Positions 1 through 9,169 are shown, counted from the first letter of the stretch. The stretch: DNA of 64,000 bases from Cytophagales bacterium (GCA_004293815.1 RDZD01000008.1:1-64000); one strand, 5' to 3'. Program-made: numbers and translations. The notes: generated by a model not told the origin, from the sequence alone.

Positions 1-949
1 GTTGTGTTTTTAGTTTAATTTCCAAATTACCATCATAAGAGTATGCCAATTCTCGCATATCTTCATAGTAGAAAATAATTTTAGACGCACTATGCAACTC
101 ATAAGGCGAATAATTATTATCTCGGGTATAAAAATATTCTTCTACTTGAAGATGATTTTCTTCCAACAAATAATAATTTTCTTTGTAACTATTTTGATAA
201 TTGTTGTAGATATCAAGCGTAGAGTCGTGGGGCAAACCTTCACTTTTGAGTTGGCTATCTCCAAAACTTTGAAACACACGAGGCGAATTATCTACAACCT
301 TGTCACTTTCCAACTCGATGTTAAATGCCTTGCAAAATTCATTTTTTACTGATTTATTTTCAAGATTTGGAAATATTTTTTCTGTTACAAAGATTATAAA
401 TTCATCTTTATTGGCATAAAAAAGCATTATTTCACCCATATAACTGCCACTATCTTCCATACCTGCTGGCTTAAATCTTTGTCTGCTTTGGTTTGCTTTA
501 AATTTGATGATTTGGTATTGTGTATCAATATTGAGATAACCTATTTCATCGAGGGCTATGTGTGTTACGATAACCTGTTCAATATCCACGCCACCCACAA
601 ATTTTACCTCTTGCATACGCAAATATGCTTTGTCGCCTGTTTCGGGTAACGTAACAATATCCAAATACAGATTGCCCATTCGCCTATCTACTATTTTAGA
701 CGAATTAGATACGGTTTCACCTTTACTGGTGGTAAAACTAAAATCATCACCATTCAATATTTGTGAATGTGTGCTTTTGATTGGTTCGCTTTTTGTTTCT
801 TCTGTGGTCTTTTTCTCCAACTCACGCCCTTCTTCTTTGGCGCGTTGTTCTTCTATAAAATTGGTTACGCCATCTTTGAGTTGGTCAAGGGCTTTAGCCT
901 GATCTTGTGCCAAGTCAGTTACTTTTTTGAAGAAATTGAATAGTCCCAT
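1..949 (-). CDS. Hypothetical protein, 3' end outside the window
   Basis: I read an open frame on the minus strand from an ATG at 949 to the window edge, at least 316 residues without a stop. The protein starts MGLFNFFKKVTDLAQDQAKA, has a charged, probably helical segment to about residue 55 (many E, K, Q), then a mixed alpha/beta part with motifs such as LYLDIVTLPETGDKAYLRMQ. I see no signal peptide, membrane segment or catalytic motif, so it looks cytoplasmic. I do not recognise the family. Codon use is AT-rich like the rest of the left accessory region. Its C-terminus is cut off, so the missing part could still reveal a known domain. Confidence 0.75.
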   Translation of the reverse strand, partial: MGLFNFFKKVTDLAQDQAKALDQLKDGVTNFIEEQRAKEEGRELEKKTTEETKSEPIKSTHSQILNGDDFSFTTSKGETVSNSSKIVDRRMGNLYLDIVTLPETGDKAYLRMQEVKFVGGVDIEQVIVTHIALDEIGYLNIDTQYQIIKFKANQSRQRFKPAGMEDSGSYMGEIMLFYANKDEFIIFVTEKIFPNLENKSVKNEFCKAFNIELESDKVVDNSPRVFQSFGDSQLKSEGLPHDSTLDIYNNYQNSYKENYYLLEENHLQVEEYFYTRDNNYSPYELHSASKIIFYYEDMRELAYSYDGNLEIKLKTQ

Positions 950-1273
950 GGTTATGTTTTAATTTAATGATGAAATGATTTTTAACGAGGTATACACCTG
1001 AAAAATGGAGAAAATTAGAATTTTGAGTTTTTTTTTAGAGCTGTCTTTTTAAAACTGAAAGTTGCGTTTAGACTCTCAGAGACACATATTAAACTTGAAA
1101 ACTTTCCAAAAAGTTCAATCGCTCGTGAAGAATAACCCCTGTTTGGTAAACACAGCGCAGAAACCAAGGCTAAGGCTTGGCGAAGGTGGGGAATTAGACG
1201 TACAAATGTTCAAATCTAGCAGAAAAGACCCTACTTTTGCCAAACCGAGGATGGTGGTTGGGCATTTTTCCTT
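950..1273. other. Intergenic region holding a dispersed repeat copy
   Basis: No gene is supported here. A plus-strand frame of 71 codons (1062-1277) has no recognisable protein character and runs through a repeat copy at 1174-1222. The rest is AT-rich and holds the upstream region of the minus-strand gene starting at 949. Confidence 0.6.
1174..1222. repeat. Dispersed intergenic repeat, copy 1
   Basis: The stretch GGCTTGGCGAAGGTGGGGAA followed by a GTACAAATGTTCAAATCTAG-type tail matches 27576-27624 at roughly 40 of 50 positions by eye. The tail also resembles 26426-26442. All copies are non-coding and lie beside minus-strand accessory genes, so this looks like a dispersed repeat tied to the accessory gene pool. 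Its mechanism is unknown. Confidence 0.55.
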
Positions 1274-2140
1274 CTAATTGGTTTTTGGGAAATTCTTATC
1301 TAGGTATTCATATACCACATTAAAATTCTCTAATGGTGCAATATGTCCACCATTTAACTTGATGTGGGCATAGTAATGTTTAAAGTTATTTTGTTGTAAT
1401 CTCTTCACAATTTGGTCTGACATTTCAGTAGCAGGCCATTGATCGTCATTTATACCAGATATCAGCAAAATGGCCCCATTGATGTTTTCAACTTCAATTT
1501 CTGCTTTTTTAACGGCTTCTTTATCTTCCAACATCATACTATATGCAGCATAAAGGTCTCCTTTGAGTGCAGGCGATACGGTTTTTAAAGTAGCTGGAAC
1601 ATAAGGAACTTCTATATTTTTATAGCTCCAAGCCGAAGTGTTTGATGACCAAGTAAGTGCTGGAAAACTGACATTTGAAGCTGACATGGCGATGACACCC
1701 TTAAAATCTTTGTATTTACTGGCCAAGTTTAGTACCAGTTCGCCACCGCGTGAACCACCCATTAGGATTATTCTAGAATCGTCAATTTTTGGGTTTTGGG
1801 CAATAGACAAAATAGAATCACGAATTGCGTCTAATGAAATTCTATCTAAAGTCGCTGGCGTACCACTTGATTTGAAATATCCAATTGCTAATACGGCATA
1901 ACCTTTCTCATTAAGACTATCTCTTTTTGCTTTTAGGTAGGTTCTACTCCAATCATTTCCGCCACCACCACCGCCAAACGCTACTATCAAAGGCTGCTTT
2001 TCACCTTTACCCAAAAACAATTTAGTTTCGACGAAGCCTTGTTCCTTTGGAATAGGTGGAACATAAGTAAAAACATATACAAGCCCGAAGCATACAATAC
2101 TCACAATTACAATTAAAGCTATTTTGATGTTTTTTGACAT
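1274..2140 (-). CDS. Membrane-anchored alpha/beta hydrolase (dienelactone/BAAT-type)
   Basis: The 288-residue protein has an N-terminal hydrophobic segment (about residues 6-27) that should anchor or export it, then an alpha/beta hydrolase fold. An oxyanion-type glycine run, FGGGGGGND, lies at about 55-63. The nucleophile elbow MGGSRGGE puts Ser130 in a GxSxG motif. Asp232 or Asp233 (SGINDDQWPA) and His266 (NGGHIAPL) complete a plausible triad. The C-terminal half resembles the BAAT/acyl-CoA thioester hydrolase C-terminal domain, so the substrate is probably an ester or thioester, but this cannot be fixed from sequence. The gene stands alone between repeat-bearing spacers, which fits an accessory gene. 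Confidence 0.8.
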   Translation of the reverse strand: MSKNIKIALIVIVSIVCFGLVYVFTYVPPIPKEQGFVETKLFLGKGEKQPLIVAFGGGGGGNDWSRTYLKAKRDSLNEKGYAVLAIGYFKSSGTPATLDRISLDAIRDSILSIAQNPKIDDSRIILMGGSRGGELVLNLASKYKDFKGVIAMSASNVSFPALTWSSNTSAWSYKNIEVPYVPATLKTVSPALKGDLYAAYSMMLEDKEAVKKAEIEVENINGAILLISGINDDQWPATEMSDQIVKRLQQNNFKHYYAHIKLNGGHIAPLENFNVVYEYLDKNFPKTN

Positions 2141-2243
2141 GTTACAGGTCGTTTAAAATTTGAGCAAAACTAAATTCTTGATTTCTTTAAACTTTTGACC
2201 TATATCAAAAAATTAATTTTAGATTCTGACTCGACTGTTTCAT

Positions 2244-2274
2244 AGAAGCACTTCAGCTGCGCTTTCGCCAAATT
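2244..2274. repeat. Short GC-rich intergenic repeat (related to 4900-4933)
   Basis: AGAAGCACTTCAGCTGCGCT followed by TTCGCCAAATT resembles AAAAGCACTTCACAGCCGCG followed by CTTTTGGGGCAAT at 4900-4930. Both lie in AT-rich spacers between unrelated accessory genes. The layout recalls attC-like or REP-like elements, but no integrase gene is in the window. Confidence 0.45.
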
Positions 2275-2353
2275 GAGATGTCTGTGACGGCTTTGGATTC
2301 AAACGTATATTCGGTCTTACTTGGCTTATCAATTAAATGCCAAAGTATTTGAA

Positions 2354-3244
2354 CTATGTGTCATTTCTAGTCTGGATGTTTACTTGGCTAAGGTTTTGTT
2401 TTCTATTTATCAAATACATAAATAGTAAGCCCGTCGCTACAGTGACGAATAGTTTTACTAAAGTCACATATAGCATCGGCACTTCCAAGTTGATATTTGA
2501 AATAATGCCTTCTTCAATGGTGTTAAACGCCCCATGAGCAATTGCTGCAGGAATAAAACTGCCACTTTTTAAAGTCAACCAAGCATAAAATAGAGAAACG
2601 GATATTAGCATTATTGGCGAAATAATAAAACTGCCAATTAGTTGATTTTCGGGATAGTTGTAGCCAGCTAGCTGTATGGGCAAGTGCCACAATGACCACA
2701 AAAACCCTAAAATTGCAACACCTTTAATGATGCCGAATTTTTCAATTAAAACTCCTTGCAGAAATCCTCGCCAAGCAAATTCTTCGCCAACCGCTATTGT
2801 GCCTGTGAATAATGAATAGGCAACGCCAGTAACCAAAATATTTGACATGAAAAATAGCCAACTTTGTTTCCCCAAGCCTAATAAAAAAGGCCCGCCTGAT
2901 ATAGTTACTTCAGTGGTTGAAAACATAAACCAGCCGGATTGCCCATAATGCATATTTTGCATGATAAACAGAACCACAAAAGCTGTAATGGTTGGAATTA
3001 TTACTGCTAAAAAGGATGTCGTAAAGATATGTTTGTTGGGTTTCCACACTATTTTTCCCCTCAAGGATTTGTCTGCAATGATAAACCCCAAGGTTACAAA
3101 AAGTGGTGATACCATTGTGGTAGCAAGCCCAAGCTTGGCATTAAAGCTATTTAAGTCATTTGTTATTAAAAGAGTTAGGATTTGTATTGTCCAGCTTATA
3201 AAAAATACAATACCGCAGTAAATTGATAATTGTCTGTTTGTCAT
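2354..3244 (-). CDS. CPBP family intramembrane glutamic protease
   Basis: A 296-residue polytopic membrane protein with about eight hydrophobic helices. It carries the full CPBP (CAAX protease/bacteriocin-processing, Abi) signature. Motif 1 is GEEFAWRGF (Glu154, Glu155, Arg159), motif 2 is LWHLP (His187), and motif 3 is IAHGAFN (His237, Asn241). The family cleaves prenylated or peptide substrates within the membrane, and in bacteria often serves bacteriocin immunity or peptide maturation. The substrate is not evident. A second, divergent CPBP gene lies about 160 bases upstream on the same strand, but the spacing does not prove a shared transcript. Confidence 0.9.
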   Translation of the reverse strand: MTNRQLSIYCGIVFFISWTIQILTLLITNDLNSFNAKLGLATTMVSPLFVTLGFIIADKSLRGKIVWKPNKHIFTTSFLAVIIPTITAFVVLFIMQNMHYGQSGWFMFSTTEVTISGGPFLLGLGKQSWLFFMSNILVTGVAYSLFTGTIAVGEEFAWRGFLQGVLIEKFGIIKGVAILGFLWSLWHLPIQLAGYNYPENQLIGSFIISPIMLISVSLFYAWLTLKSGSFIPAAIAHGAFNTIEEGIISNINLEVPMLYVTLVKLFVTVATGLLFMYLINRKQNLSQVNIQTRNDT

Positions 3245-3403
3245 GTTGAGTTTTCTTGCTTAAGGTTTCAGACTTTTCGCTAGCGTATCTTACACTAAAC
3301 TCTATACTTTACAAAACTTAAAATTCTGTACTTAGCTCTCATATTAGTACGAAACCTCAGCTTTTTTATAACGGCTATTGATGGCTGCTATAAATTTCAA
3401 ATG

Positions 3404-4156
3404 TCAAGGTTTTGTATTCATCATCATAATTGCTGTAAAAATAATAATATCCTGAACAAAATGAATTATCCAAGCAATGGAAATGCCTTTTGTTTCTATT
3501 GTTGCTTTACATAAAATATAGCCTAAGGCTCCTGACATGATTACGCCAATTATACCACTTGGGTTTCCAAAGTAATGAGGTAATCCAAAAATCACCGCAG
3601 AAATAATTAAGATGATAAATTTTGAACAATAGTTTTCTAGACCTGCAATTACCGCAAAGCGAAAAATCATTTCTTCGGTAAATGAATTGGTCAGAGAAAA
3701 AAGAAGCACATATGGCATAAACCACCAATGGAAGTTGTTTAAACTGTTGGTGTAGTTTACCCCTAAAAACATAAAAATCCCAGTGGCTAGGCTAATACCT
3801 ATCAACAATTGCAAACCGTTATTTAGCCAAGTGGATTTTCCATTTATTCCAAGCCATTTTTCTTTTGTTGCAATTGTTGAAAGTTCGCCAATGCTGAGAA
3901 GAGCTTGGCTTTCTGGCCTTGTGATCAATATAAATATCACTGCAATCATGCCTATCAATACAGCAAATAGTTGATACTTGGCTAATCCATTGACAAAGGG
4001 ATTTTGATGAATTTGAAAATCAACTTTGTGGATAAAATTGCCACTAAGCACTAGAAGTACAGCAGCTAAACTAACGAGTACTGTGGTTGTTAAAGGTCGC
4101 ATATCAGGTGTTTTTTTTGCAAAGTTCTGATAGCGGTATGTTTCTGCAATTACCAC
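3404..4156 (-). CDS. CPBP family intramembrane glutamic protease (second copy)
   Basis: A polytopic membrane protein with TEEMIFRF (Glu161, Glu162, Arg166), GLPHY (His194) and a C-terminal IIHFVQD motif, the three CPBP motifs. It differs clearly from the neighbouring CPBP protein at 2354-3244. The first possible start is a GTG at 4156, seven bases past the stop of the crp gene. An ATG at 4102 (protein starting MRPLTTTVLV, directly before the first membrane helix) is an equally good start and would give 232 residues. The tight spacing to the Crp/Fnr gene implies one transcript, so the regulator may control this protease. Its substrate is unknown. Confidence 0.85.
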   Translation of the reverse strand: MVIAETYRYQNFAKKTPDMRPLTTTVLVSLAAVLLVLSGNFIHKVDFQIHQNPFVNGLAKYQLFAVLIGMIAVIFILITRPESQALLSIGELSTIATKEKWLGINGKSTWLNNGLQLLIGISLATGIFMFLGVNYTNSLNNFHWWFMPYVLLFSLTNSFTEEMIFRFAVIAGLENYCSKFIILIISAVIFGLPHYFGNPSGIIGVIMSGALGYILCKATIETKGISIAWIIHFVQDIIIFTAIMMMNTKP

Positions 4157-4163
4157 ATGGTAA

Positions 4164-4748
4164 CTAATGATTTTGGAAGTTACTTTTTCTAATTCTACTT
4201 AAACTTTGAGGCGTTATTCCGAGATAAGAAGCAATATATTTTTGTGGTGTCTGTTGGATAATATTGGGGTATTTAGAAAGTATTTCATCGTATCTTTCTG
4301 TAGCAGTTTTGGTAAGAATGTCAATTTGCTGCTGTTGTTTATGTTTGAAAAGTCCTTCAGCAGCAAAACGGCAAATTTTATCCCCAAAATCTGTGTCAAT
4401 GCTTAACTTATCAAAATTTGCTTTTGAAATTCGGAAAAGTTCAGAAGGTTCAAAAGTAATCACTTCAAGCTGTGTTGGCTGCTGATTTAGGAATGACATA
4501 TAGTCCCCAAAGAATTCTCCTTCATAGCATAAATCAATGCAAACAAAGTTGTTATTATTCCATAGCAATACGCCACCGCTTCCTTTTAAAATGAAACTTA
4601 GAAATTTTTCTGTTGTTCCATTTTCCTTGATAGCTTGATCCTTTGAAGTTTTTATCAGTTCGCCAAAGTAAGCGAAAGACTTCCAGGCTTCAATAGGAAC
4701 ATTGAAGTAGGGGTCAAAAGCCTGTTTTATTTTTTCTTCAATTTTCAA
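4164..4748 (-). CDS. Crp/Fnr family transcriptional regulator
   Basis: A 194-residue protein with an N-terminal cyclic-nucleotide-binding-like beta roll (residues about 20-115; LSFILKGSGGVLLW, GEFFGDYMSFL) and a short C-terminal helix-turn-helix (PQKYIASYLGITPQSLSRIR). This matches the many Bacteroidota Crp-like regulators with a small HTH. The start codon is TTG at 4746-4748; no in-frame ATG occurs before about residue 83, so TTG is needed to keep the sensor domain. It precedes the CPBP protease gene by seven bases. Its first codons plus 150 bases of upstream DNA were copied to 7538-7757. Confidence 0.88.
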   Translation of the reverse strand: MKIEEKIKQAFDPYFNVPIEAWKSFAYFGELIKTSKDQAIKENGTTEKFLSFILKGSGGVLLWNNNNFVCIDLCYEGEFFGDYMSFLNQQPTQLEVITFEPSELFRISKANFDKLSIDTDFGDKICRFAAEGLFKHKQQQQIDILTKTATERYDEILSKYPNIIQQTPQKYIASYLGITPQSLSRIRKSNFQNH

Positions 4749-4904
4749 TTTTATATTTTCTTAAAAATTAGCTGTGTGGTACAGCGAGGGTAGTTTGCTA
4801 GGGTTGCAACTTACGGTTTCAGATTTTGGGAAAGGCAGGGGTTTCCAGCACTAAAGTCCAATAAAATCCTTAACGTTTGATTTTACGCAAATGTTTTTTA
4901 AAAG
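4387..4904. repeat. Parent of a duplicated crp/upstream block
   Basis: Two parts of this span recur downstream: 4387-4500 matches about 7415-7529, and 4685-4904 matches 7538-7757 with no length change. The 184 bases between them (4501-4684) are missing in the copy. The intact crp gene makes this the likely source. Confidence 0.85.
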
Positions 4905-4945
4905 CACTTCACAGCCGCGCTTTTGGGGCAATACTTTGTTATAAG
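4868..4945. repeat. attC-like imperfect inverted repeat
   Basis: The spacer between the crp and DUF4157 genes has an outer pair CCTTAACG (4868-4875) and GTTATAAG (4938-4945) and an inner pair TTTTACGCAAA (4881-4891) and CTTTTGGGGCAAT (4920-4932). In between is a GC-rich core AAGCACTTCACAGCCGCGC that resembles 2246-2264. This nested arrangement recalls an integron attC site. Pairing is imperfect, and the call rests on layout only. Confidence 0.35.
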
Positions 4946-5001
4946 TGGTTTTCTTCCTTATTTTGATAGTGCTAGTTTTTCATTATGTTTCATTATGACT
5001 C

Positions 5002-6882
5002 TTATAAATCTTCAGGAGTGAAGTTCTCAAGTTCATAGTGACGGTTAATGAGTGGGTTAAAGCTAGCGATAATTTCGCCTAGACGGGTACTAGCATCTCT
5101 CAAAGTACCTTTAAAAAACCATTTCTTTGCCAGCTTCTGTTCGGCTTCAAATTTCCATCCTTTAATGTCACGTATTTCCATCCTCCAATCGAGGTAAGTG
5201 AGCTCCCTTTTACTCAAGTCATTGGCTTCAGCAATAGTCTCTGCTTGTTTTCCATAAGACTTTAGTTGCACCTGCATTAACTTCATCAAATATTGCTCAT
5301 AAGTACTCTTCAAATCTTTCTCAGAGGCTTCATCTAAAGCTTTTATGGCCTCTTGTTTTGTGCTTTTAAATTTCGATACCAATGTATTATTTTTTGGAAG
5401 ATAGTTAAACCCACTTATTTTTTCTTGATATTCACGCCTGTGCTTCTGGATGTTCAATCGCGGCAGTTCACTATCGAAACTGTCTCTTACAGACTTTCCT
5501 TTGTTTCTAGCATCATATGCTGCACCAGCTGTTTTTTTAAGCTCATGAAAAGCCCCACCTGTGTCAATTTCTGTATGCTTTACCCTTAGATAATAATACA
5601 ATTCTGAAATTACTGTATCGAATTCTTGATTTGGAGCCCCAATAGCTCTATCGATTCGGCCAACTATATGATCTGCCAAAGTTTCACCCAATTTTTTTCT
5701 ATCTTTCTCTATCTTACTTTTAAGACTATATAAGATTTCTATTAGAACTGGTACTTGTGCATTATAAGCTTCTAAATCCGTCGTTTTGTCCTTATCTGAA
5801 TGTACAATATTGAAAGCATCTGTGTCAAATTTCTTGTTAAACCCATATTTGGTGTCCGCACTTGCATGTATTGTTTCATGTACTAAGACAGATTGTCTTT
5901 CAACATCATCTGGGTAATTAGTAGGGTCAATGACTATCTTGTGACTGCGATTCTCCCCATGCTTACCTTCAGGTCCCATGTGGCTTTTTTGAGAAGACTC
6001 ACCATGCACAGCAGATGTTGTCTTTTTTTCTATTGTATCAATCACCTCTTTTAATATCTTAGATAAAAGAGGATCGTTTGATATCTGCTTAACGTCTTTC
6101 AATGCCTGAATATCTTCTTCTATACTAACAAGTTGAATGATTCCACTTGAACTCACCTCTGCTGTTTTATGGGATTTGTGCTGCGTTACAGCCTCTAGCA
6201 AATTATCTACAAGTCCGAAATCTTTTTTTTTATTGCTTGTTGATTGGATGGCAATATGAGCAGCTACATTACTTGGAATCTTCATTTGCAAAGCTTTAGC
6301 ACCCATTACATCTGCTTCTTTTTCTAAACCAGAATCATTATTGACATTCACTTTGTCCTTCATTTGCATAGTAGGCTTTACCCGACCTTGCTTTTGTTGC
6401 ACCACATGCCAAGCTTCGTGTGAAAGGTGTTTTTCTTGCCCTGAGCCCAAATAGATATCCGTTCCTTGAGCATAGGCAAGAGCTTGTAATTGAGCAGGCT
6501 TATCAGAGTTATAATGAACTTTAACATCATCCATTGAGTAACCTGAGAGATTTTCTATACCAGATTTTAAGTTATCTGGCAAACCTGTATTATTTCCTGT
6601 TTTCTGAATGGGCTCAAAATTTCCTTGAAAGGTTTCTTCCTTCAAGTTTTCTTTTCGCTGTGTAGTTTGTGAAGCAAAACTGTTAGCCATCGTTTGATAA
6701 GCCTTTAGCTGTGCTACTTGTGAGCTACTATTAATGACTTCCTGCAACTTCCTTTGAGCAATAGTTTCTGGTCTGGTGTCCAGAAACTGAAAAACTGATT
6801 CACCGTTACTTTGTAGTTGTGGTAAACTGTCAGCAACAGCTTTGCTTTTGTGTTTCTGCGTTTTATCTGCGTATTTGTTCAT
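5002..6882 (-). CDS. DUF4157 protein with a second HExxH domain; candidate injection-system effector
   Basis: A 626-residue protein without signal peptide or membrane helix. Residues about 95-200 form a DUF4157 domain: [40 protein letters not shown], then HEAWHVVQQ with the zincin motif at His155-Glu156-His159, and a [20 protein letters not shown] tail. DUF4157 is known from cargo proteins of extracellular contractile injection systems and other polymorphic toxins. A second HExx[10 protein letters not shown] (His335, Glu336, His339), lies in the C-terminal half after a linker. The remaining C-terminus is charged and helical. I infer an effector with a DUF4157 leader and a separate metalloprotease-like domain. 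It could instead be a peptidase unrelated to injection; no toxin family was recognised with certainty. Confidence 0.78.
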   Translation of the reverse strand: MNKYADKTQKHKSKAVADSLPQLQSNGESVFQFLDTRPETIAQRKLQEVINSSSQVAQLKAYQTMANSFASQTTQRKENLKEETFQGNFEPIQKTGNNTGLPDNLKSGIENLSGYSMDDVKVHYNSDKPAQLQALAYAQGTDIYLGSGQEKHLSHEAWHVVQQKQGRVKPTMQMKDKVNVNNDSGLEKEADVMGAKALQMKIPSNVAAHIAIQSTSNKKKDFGLVDNLLEAVTQHKSHKTAEVSSSGIIQLVSIEEDIQALKDVKQISNDPLLSKILKEVIDTIEKKTTSAVHGESSQKSHMGPEGKHGENRSHKIVIDPTNYPDDVERQSVLVHETIHASADTKYGFNKKFDTDAFNIVHSDKDKTTDLEAYNAQVPVLIEILYSLKSKIEKDRKKLGETLADHIVGRIDRAIGAPNQEFDTVISELYYYLRVKHTEIDTGGAFHELKKTAGAAYDARNKGKSVRDSFDSELPRLNIQKHRREYQEKISGFNYLPKNNTLVSKFKSTKQEAIKALDEASEKDLKSTYEQYLMKLMQVQLKSYGKQAETIAEANDLSKRELTYLDWRMEIRDIKGWKFEAEQKLAKKWFFKGTLRDASTRLGEIIASFNPLINRHYELENFTPEDL

Positions 6883-7414
6883 TATGTACTGTTATCTTTG
6901 TGAAATTGTCTATAAGGGTTTGGCTTTGCGTTTGTTTGGGAATTAGTATTCCTCTTGTTCATAACCGAAGCCGAATAAAGAATAAGGGTATTCTAGGTAA
7001 GCCTCAATGACACCAAACCAAATGTAGATAGCAGTAATATTTGTTAGTCTCAATTAAAATCAGTCTATATTCAGATCTTATTCCAAAGGTTGACTTCGGA
7101 CTGTCAATGATAATTTTGTATGACTTTAATTTAGGCTAGTCCAGATTGCTAATATCCTCAAAGTAAGCTTGCTTGATATTAATCAACATCAAAGGTTGAC
7201 TTATAGGATTGTCAATTTTGATGTTTTTTGATAATAATCCAAGCTCAATATTTTTATAAAAAAACTACTTTTTCCAGTAGAATCTTTTGTTGGCTATTTA
7301 ATGATGAAGGTTGTGAGATGATTTTGACATTCTCCTGATGACAATTTTGCAATATACGCTCCGACAACTGACTCTGATTTATTTGTACGAAATTTGTTTA
7401 TTAAAGTTATAATT
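6883..7414. other. AT-rich intergenic region with twin dyads
   Basis: No gene is supported. The stretch contains the upstream region of the DUF4157 gene (start at 6882) and two TTGAC/GTCAA dyads at 7090-7107 and 7196-7215. The rest shows nothing I recognise. Confidence 0.6.
7083..7215. repeat. Pair of direct repeats, each with a TTGAC..GTCAA dyad
   Basis: CCAAAGGTTGACTTCGGACT then GTCAAT at about 7083-7108 recurs as TCAAAGGTTGACTTATAGGA then TTGTCAAT at about 7189-7216. Each copy holds an inverted repeat, TTGAC-n8-GTCAA (7090-7107) and TTGAC-n10-GTCAA (7196-7215). They lie 200-330 bases upstream of the DUF4157 start and could be protein binding sites or remnants of a repeat element. Confidence 0.5.
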
Positions 7415-7757
7415 TAAATCTGTGCCAATGCTTAACGTGTCAATATTTGCTTTTGAAATTCGGAAAAGTTTAGAAGGTTCAAAAGTAATCACCTCAAGCT
7501 GTATTGGCTGTTGATTTAGGAATGACATAAGGCTTCTAGGCTTCAATAGGAACAATGAAGTAGGGGTCAAAAGCCTATTTTATTTTTTCTTCAATTCTCA
7601 ATTTTATATTTTCTTAAAAATTAGCTGTGTGGTACAGGGAGGGTAGTTTGCTAGGGTTGCAACTAATAGTTTCAGATTTCGGGAAAGGCAGGGGTTTCCA
7701 GCACTAAAGTCCAACAAAATCCTTAACGTTTGATTTTACGCAAATGTTTTTTAAAAG
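7415..7757 (-). pseudogene. Decayed, internally deleted copy of the crp gene and its upstream DNA
   Basis: This block matches the crp gene region at 4387-4904. The copy keeps the TTG start (7599-7601), but codon 9 is a stop (CAG in the parent, TAG here) and another stop follows about 12 codons later. The part encoding residues from about 22 to 82 is deleted, joining the first 20 codons to the MSFLNQQP region. Downstream of the fragment ending ISKANIDTLSIGTD, homology stops at 7415, so the HTH is absent. The non-coding part 7602-7757 is nearly identical to 4749-4904. Homology ends abruptly at 7757, next to the transposase remnant. Confidence 0.85.
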
Positions 7758-7945
7758 TAGGTCGTAACCCCATCTGACGCAAACCCCCATATTAGTAGTA
7801 GTATTTTTAGTATGTCCAATTTTCAAGTTTCCCATTGTCCTCTTGCTATATTTCAATGTAAATTTCTTCTGCTATGGGTTTTCATTTGTCTTTTTCAATG
7901 GATTTGTTTCGTTGAGAAATAGCATACTTTTGTGAAAAAGCATTT

Positions 7946-8614
7946 ATGAGTAAACTATCGGTCTATATCTCTGAGCCTGATTTTGAGAAATATGTTTTAC
8001 CTCATTTGAGTCATAAGCTAAATCATAACCGTTTAAAAGTTAGCTATCACTACCTTTTAATACGATTCTATATGTGCTAAAATCTGGGGGTTCTTGGCGC
8101 ACCTGAAACCTGATAATGATTTAGTTACAAGGCAAAATATTTATTATCAATACAATAAATGGTCAATAGATGGAAGTTTTGAAGAACTATTTTCAAGTAC
8201 TCACCAAGTCATGAAAGCCAGTTTAGCTTTGGAATGTATCCAATTAGATGGCAGTCACACGCCCTCAAAAAAAGGGGGCAAAATGTCAGATATCAAAGAC
8301 GTAAAAAGTGTAAAACAACTAATAACTTAGTAATTTGTGACAATAATTATCCTATTTTAGCCATTTCAGACTGTATTGATGGCAATCATAATGATAGTTT
8401 TGAGTTAGCTTTCATTGAAAATAAACACAAAATGCTAGCTAATATTCCTAAAAATATACGAAATAGTAAAAAAAATAGCACAAGAATATAGATATTTGCT
8501 TGGTTAAACACTTACAAACGAATTTTAATACGGTTTGAATATGAAGCCAAAAACCTCAAATCTTGGCTGTATATGGCATCAAGTCTAATTAATTTAAGAA
8601 CAGTATTCAACTAA
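7946..8614 (+). pseudogene. Degenerate IS5-type transposase
   Basis: Conceptual translation across frames gives MSKLSVYISEPDFEKYVLPH, then IYYQYNKWSIDGSFEELF, IQLDGSHTPSKKGG, YQRRKKCKTTNNLVI, GNHNDSFE and finally FAWLNTYKRILIRFEYEAKN. This is the order of motifs in IS5-family DDE transposases. The gene is broken by a stop after 44 codons, a frameshift near 8275, a further stop near 8489, and loss of the segment that should carry the second catalytic Asp. It cannot encode an active enzyme. The left end of the element is probably close to 7758, where the crp copy stops; I could not pair terminal inverted repeats. Confidence 0.82.
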
Positions 8615-9169
8615 ACAAGTCCATTGAATAAATGATATAAATATATTTGTATTATTCTTATACATTCGCCATATCATCGCCGTATCATCTTCATATATGC
8701 CAGATATTGAAATAATTCAATTAATTGTTACGAGTCTTGACTTGTGAGGTAAAGATAAAGACTTGCTCTTCTCATGAATCAAACAATGATTAGAATGGAA
8801 ATTTTTTTTGCAAAAGTAGTTTAAAGTAAATTATTTGCAGAGATTTTTGGTAAACAAAAAGCCGCATTTGGTAAAGTAGAGCACAGCCCAAAAAGCAAAA
8901 ATTTGTTTTAGCCTTTGAATAAATCTATCCTAAATTGCTTAATCACAAATATTTGACAATAGAACGTTTGACGAGAAGAGATGTTCCGAGTAAATTGCTG
9001 TAAGTGTCTCATATACAAAATATTATCGAACGTCCTGCAAGAGTATTCAGCTGTGGGGAGCACTGTGGCATTGGTTTTTTTGTTAAAAATACCACTTTTT
9101 ATACGATTTCTGCACAGTTTTAGCAGCTAAACTTTTTTAAAACATATCCTACAAACGAAGTTCTTTATT
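8615..9169. other. Intergenic region, AT-rich, no gene seen
   Basis: No coding frame is supported. The left part follows the transposase remnant, and the right part must hold the promoter for the gene at 9170. A 19-base stretch at about 8988-9006 (GAGTAAATTGCTGTAAGTG) recurs with small changes at about 13764-13782. Confidence 0.5.

Noticed and set aside
1062-1277. 71-codon plus-strand frame
   Set aside because: It overlaps the 3' end of the hydrolase gene and runs through a dispersed repeat; no protein-like pattern or start signal.
7379-7570. 63-codon minus frame as a small gene
   Set aside because: It is a piece of the decayed crp copy with a deletion; the genuine start region has a stop at codon 9.
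8094-8491. Two short plus-strand frames as separate genes
   Set aside because: They are fragments of one broken IS5-type transposase, joined by a frameshift near 8275.
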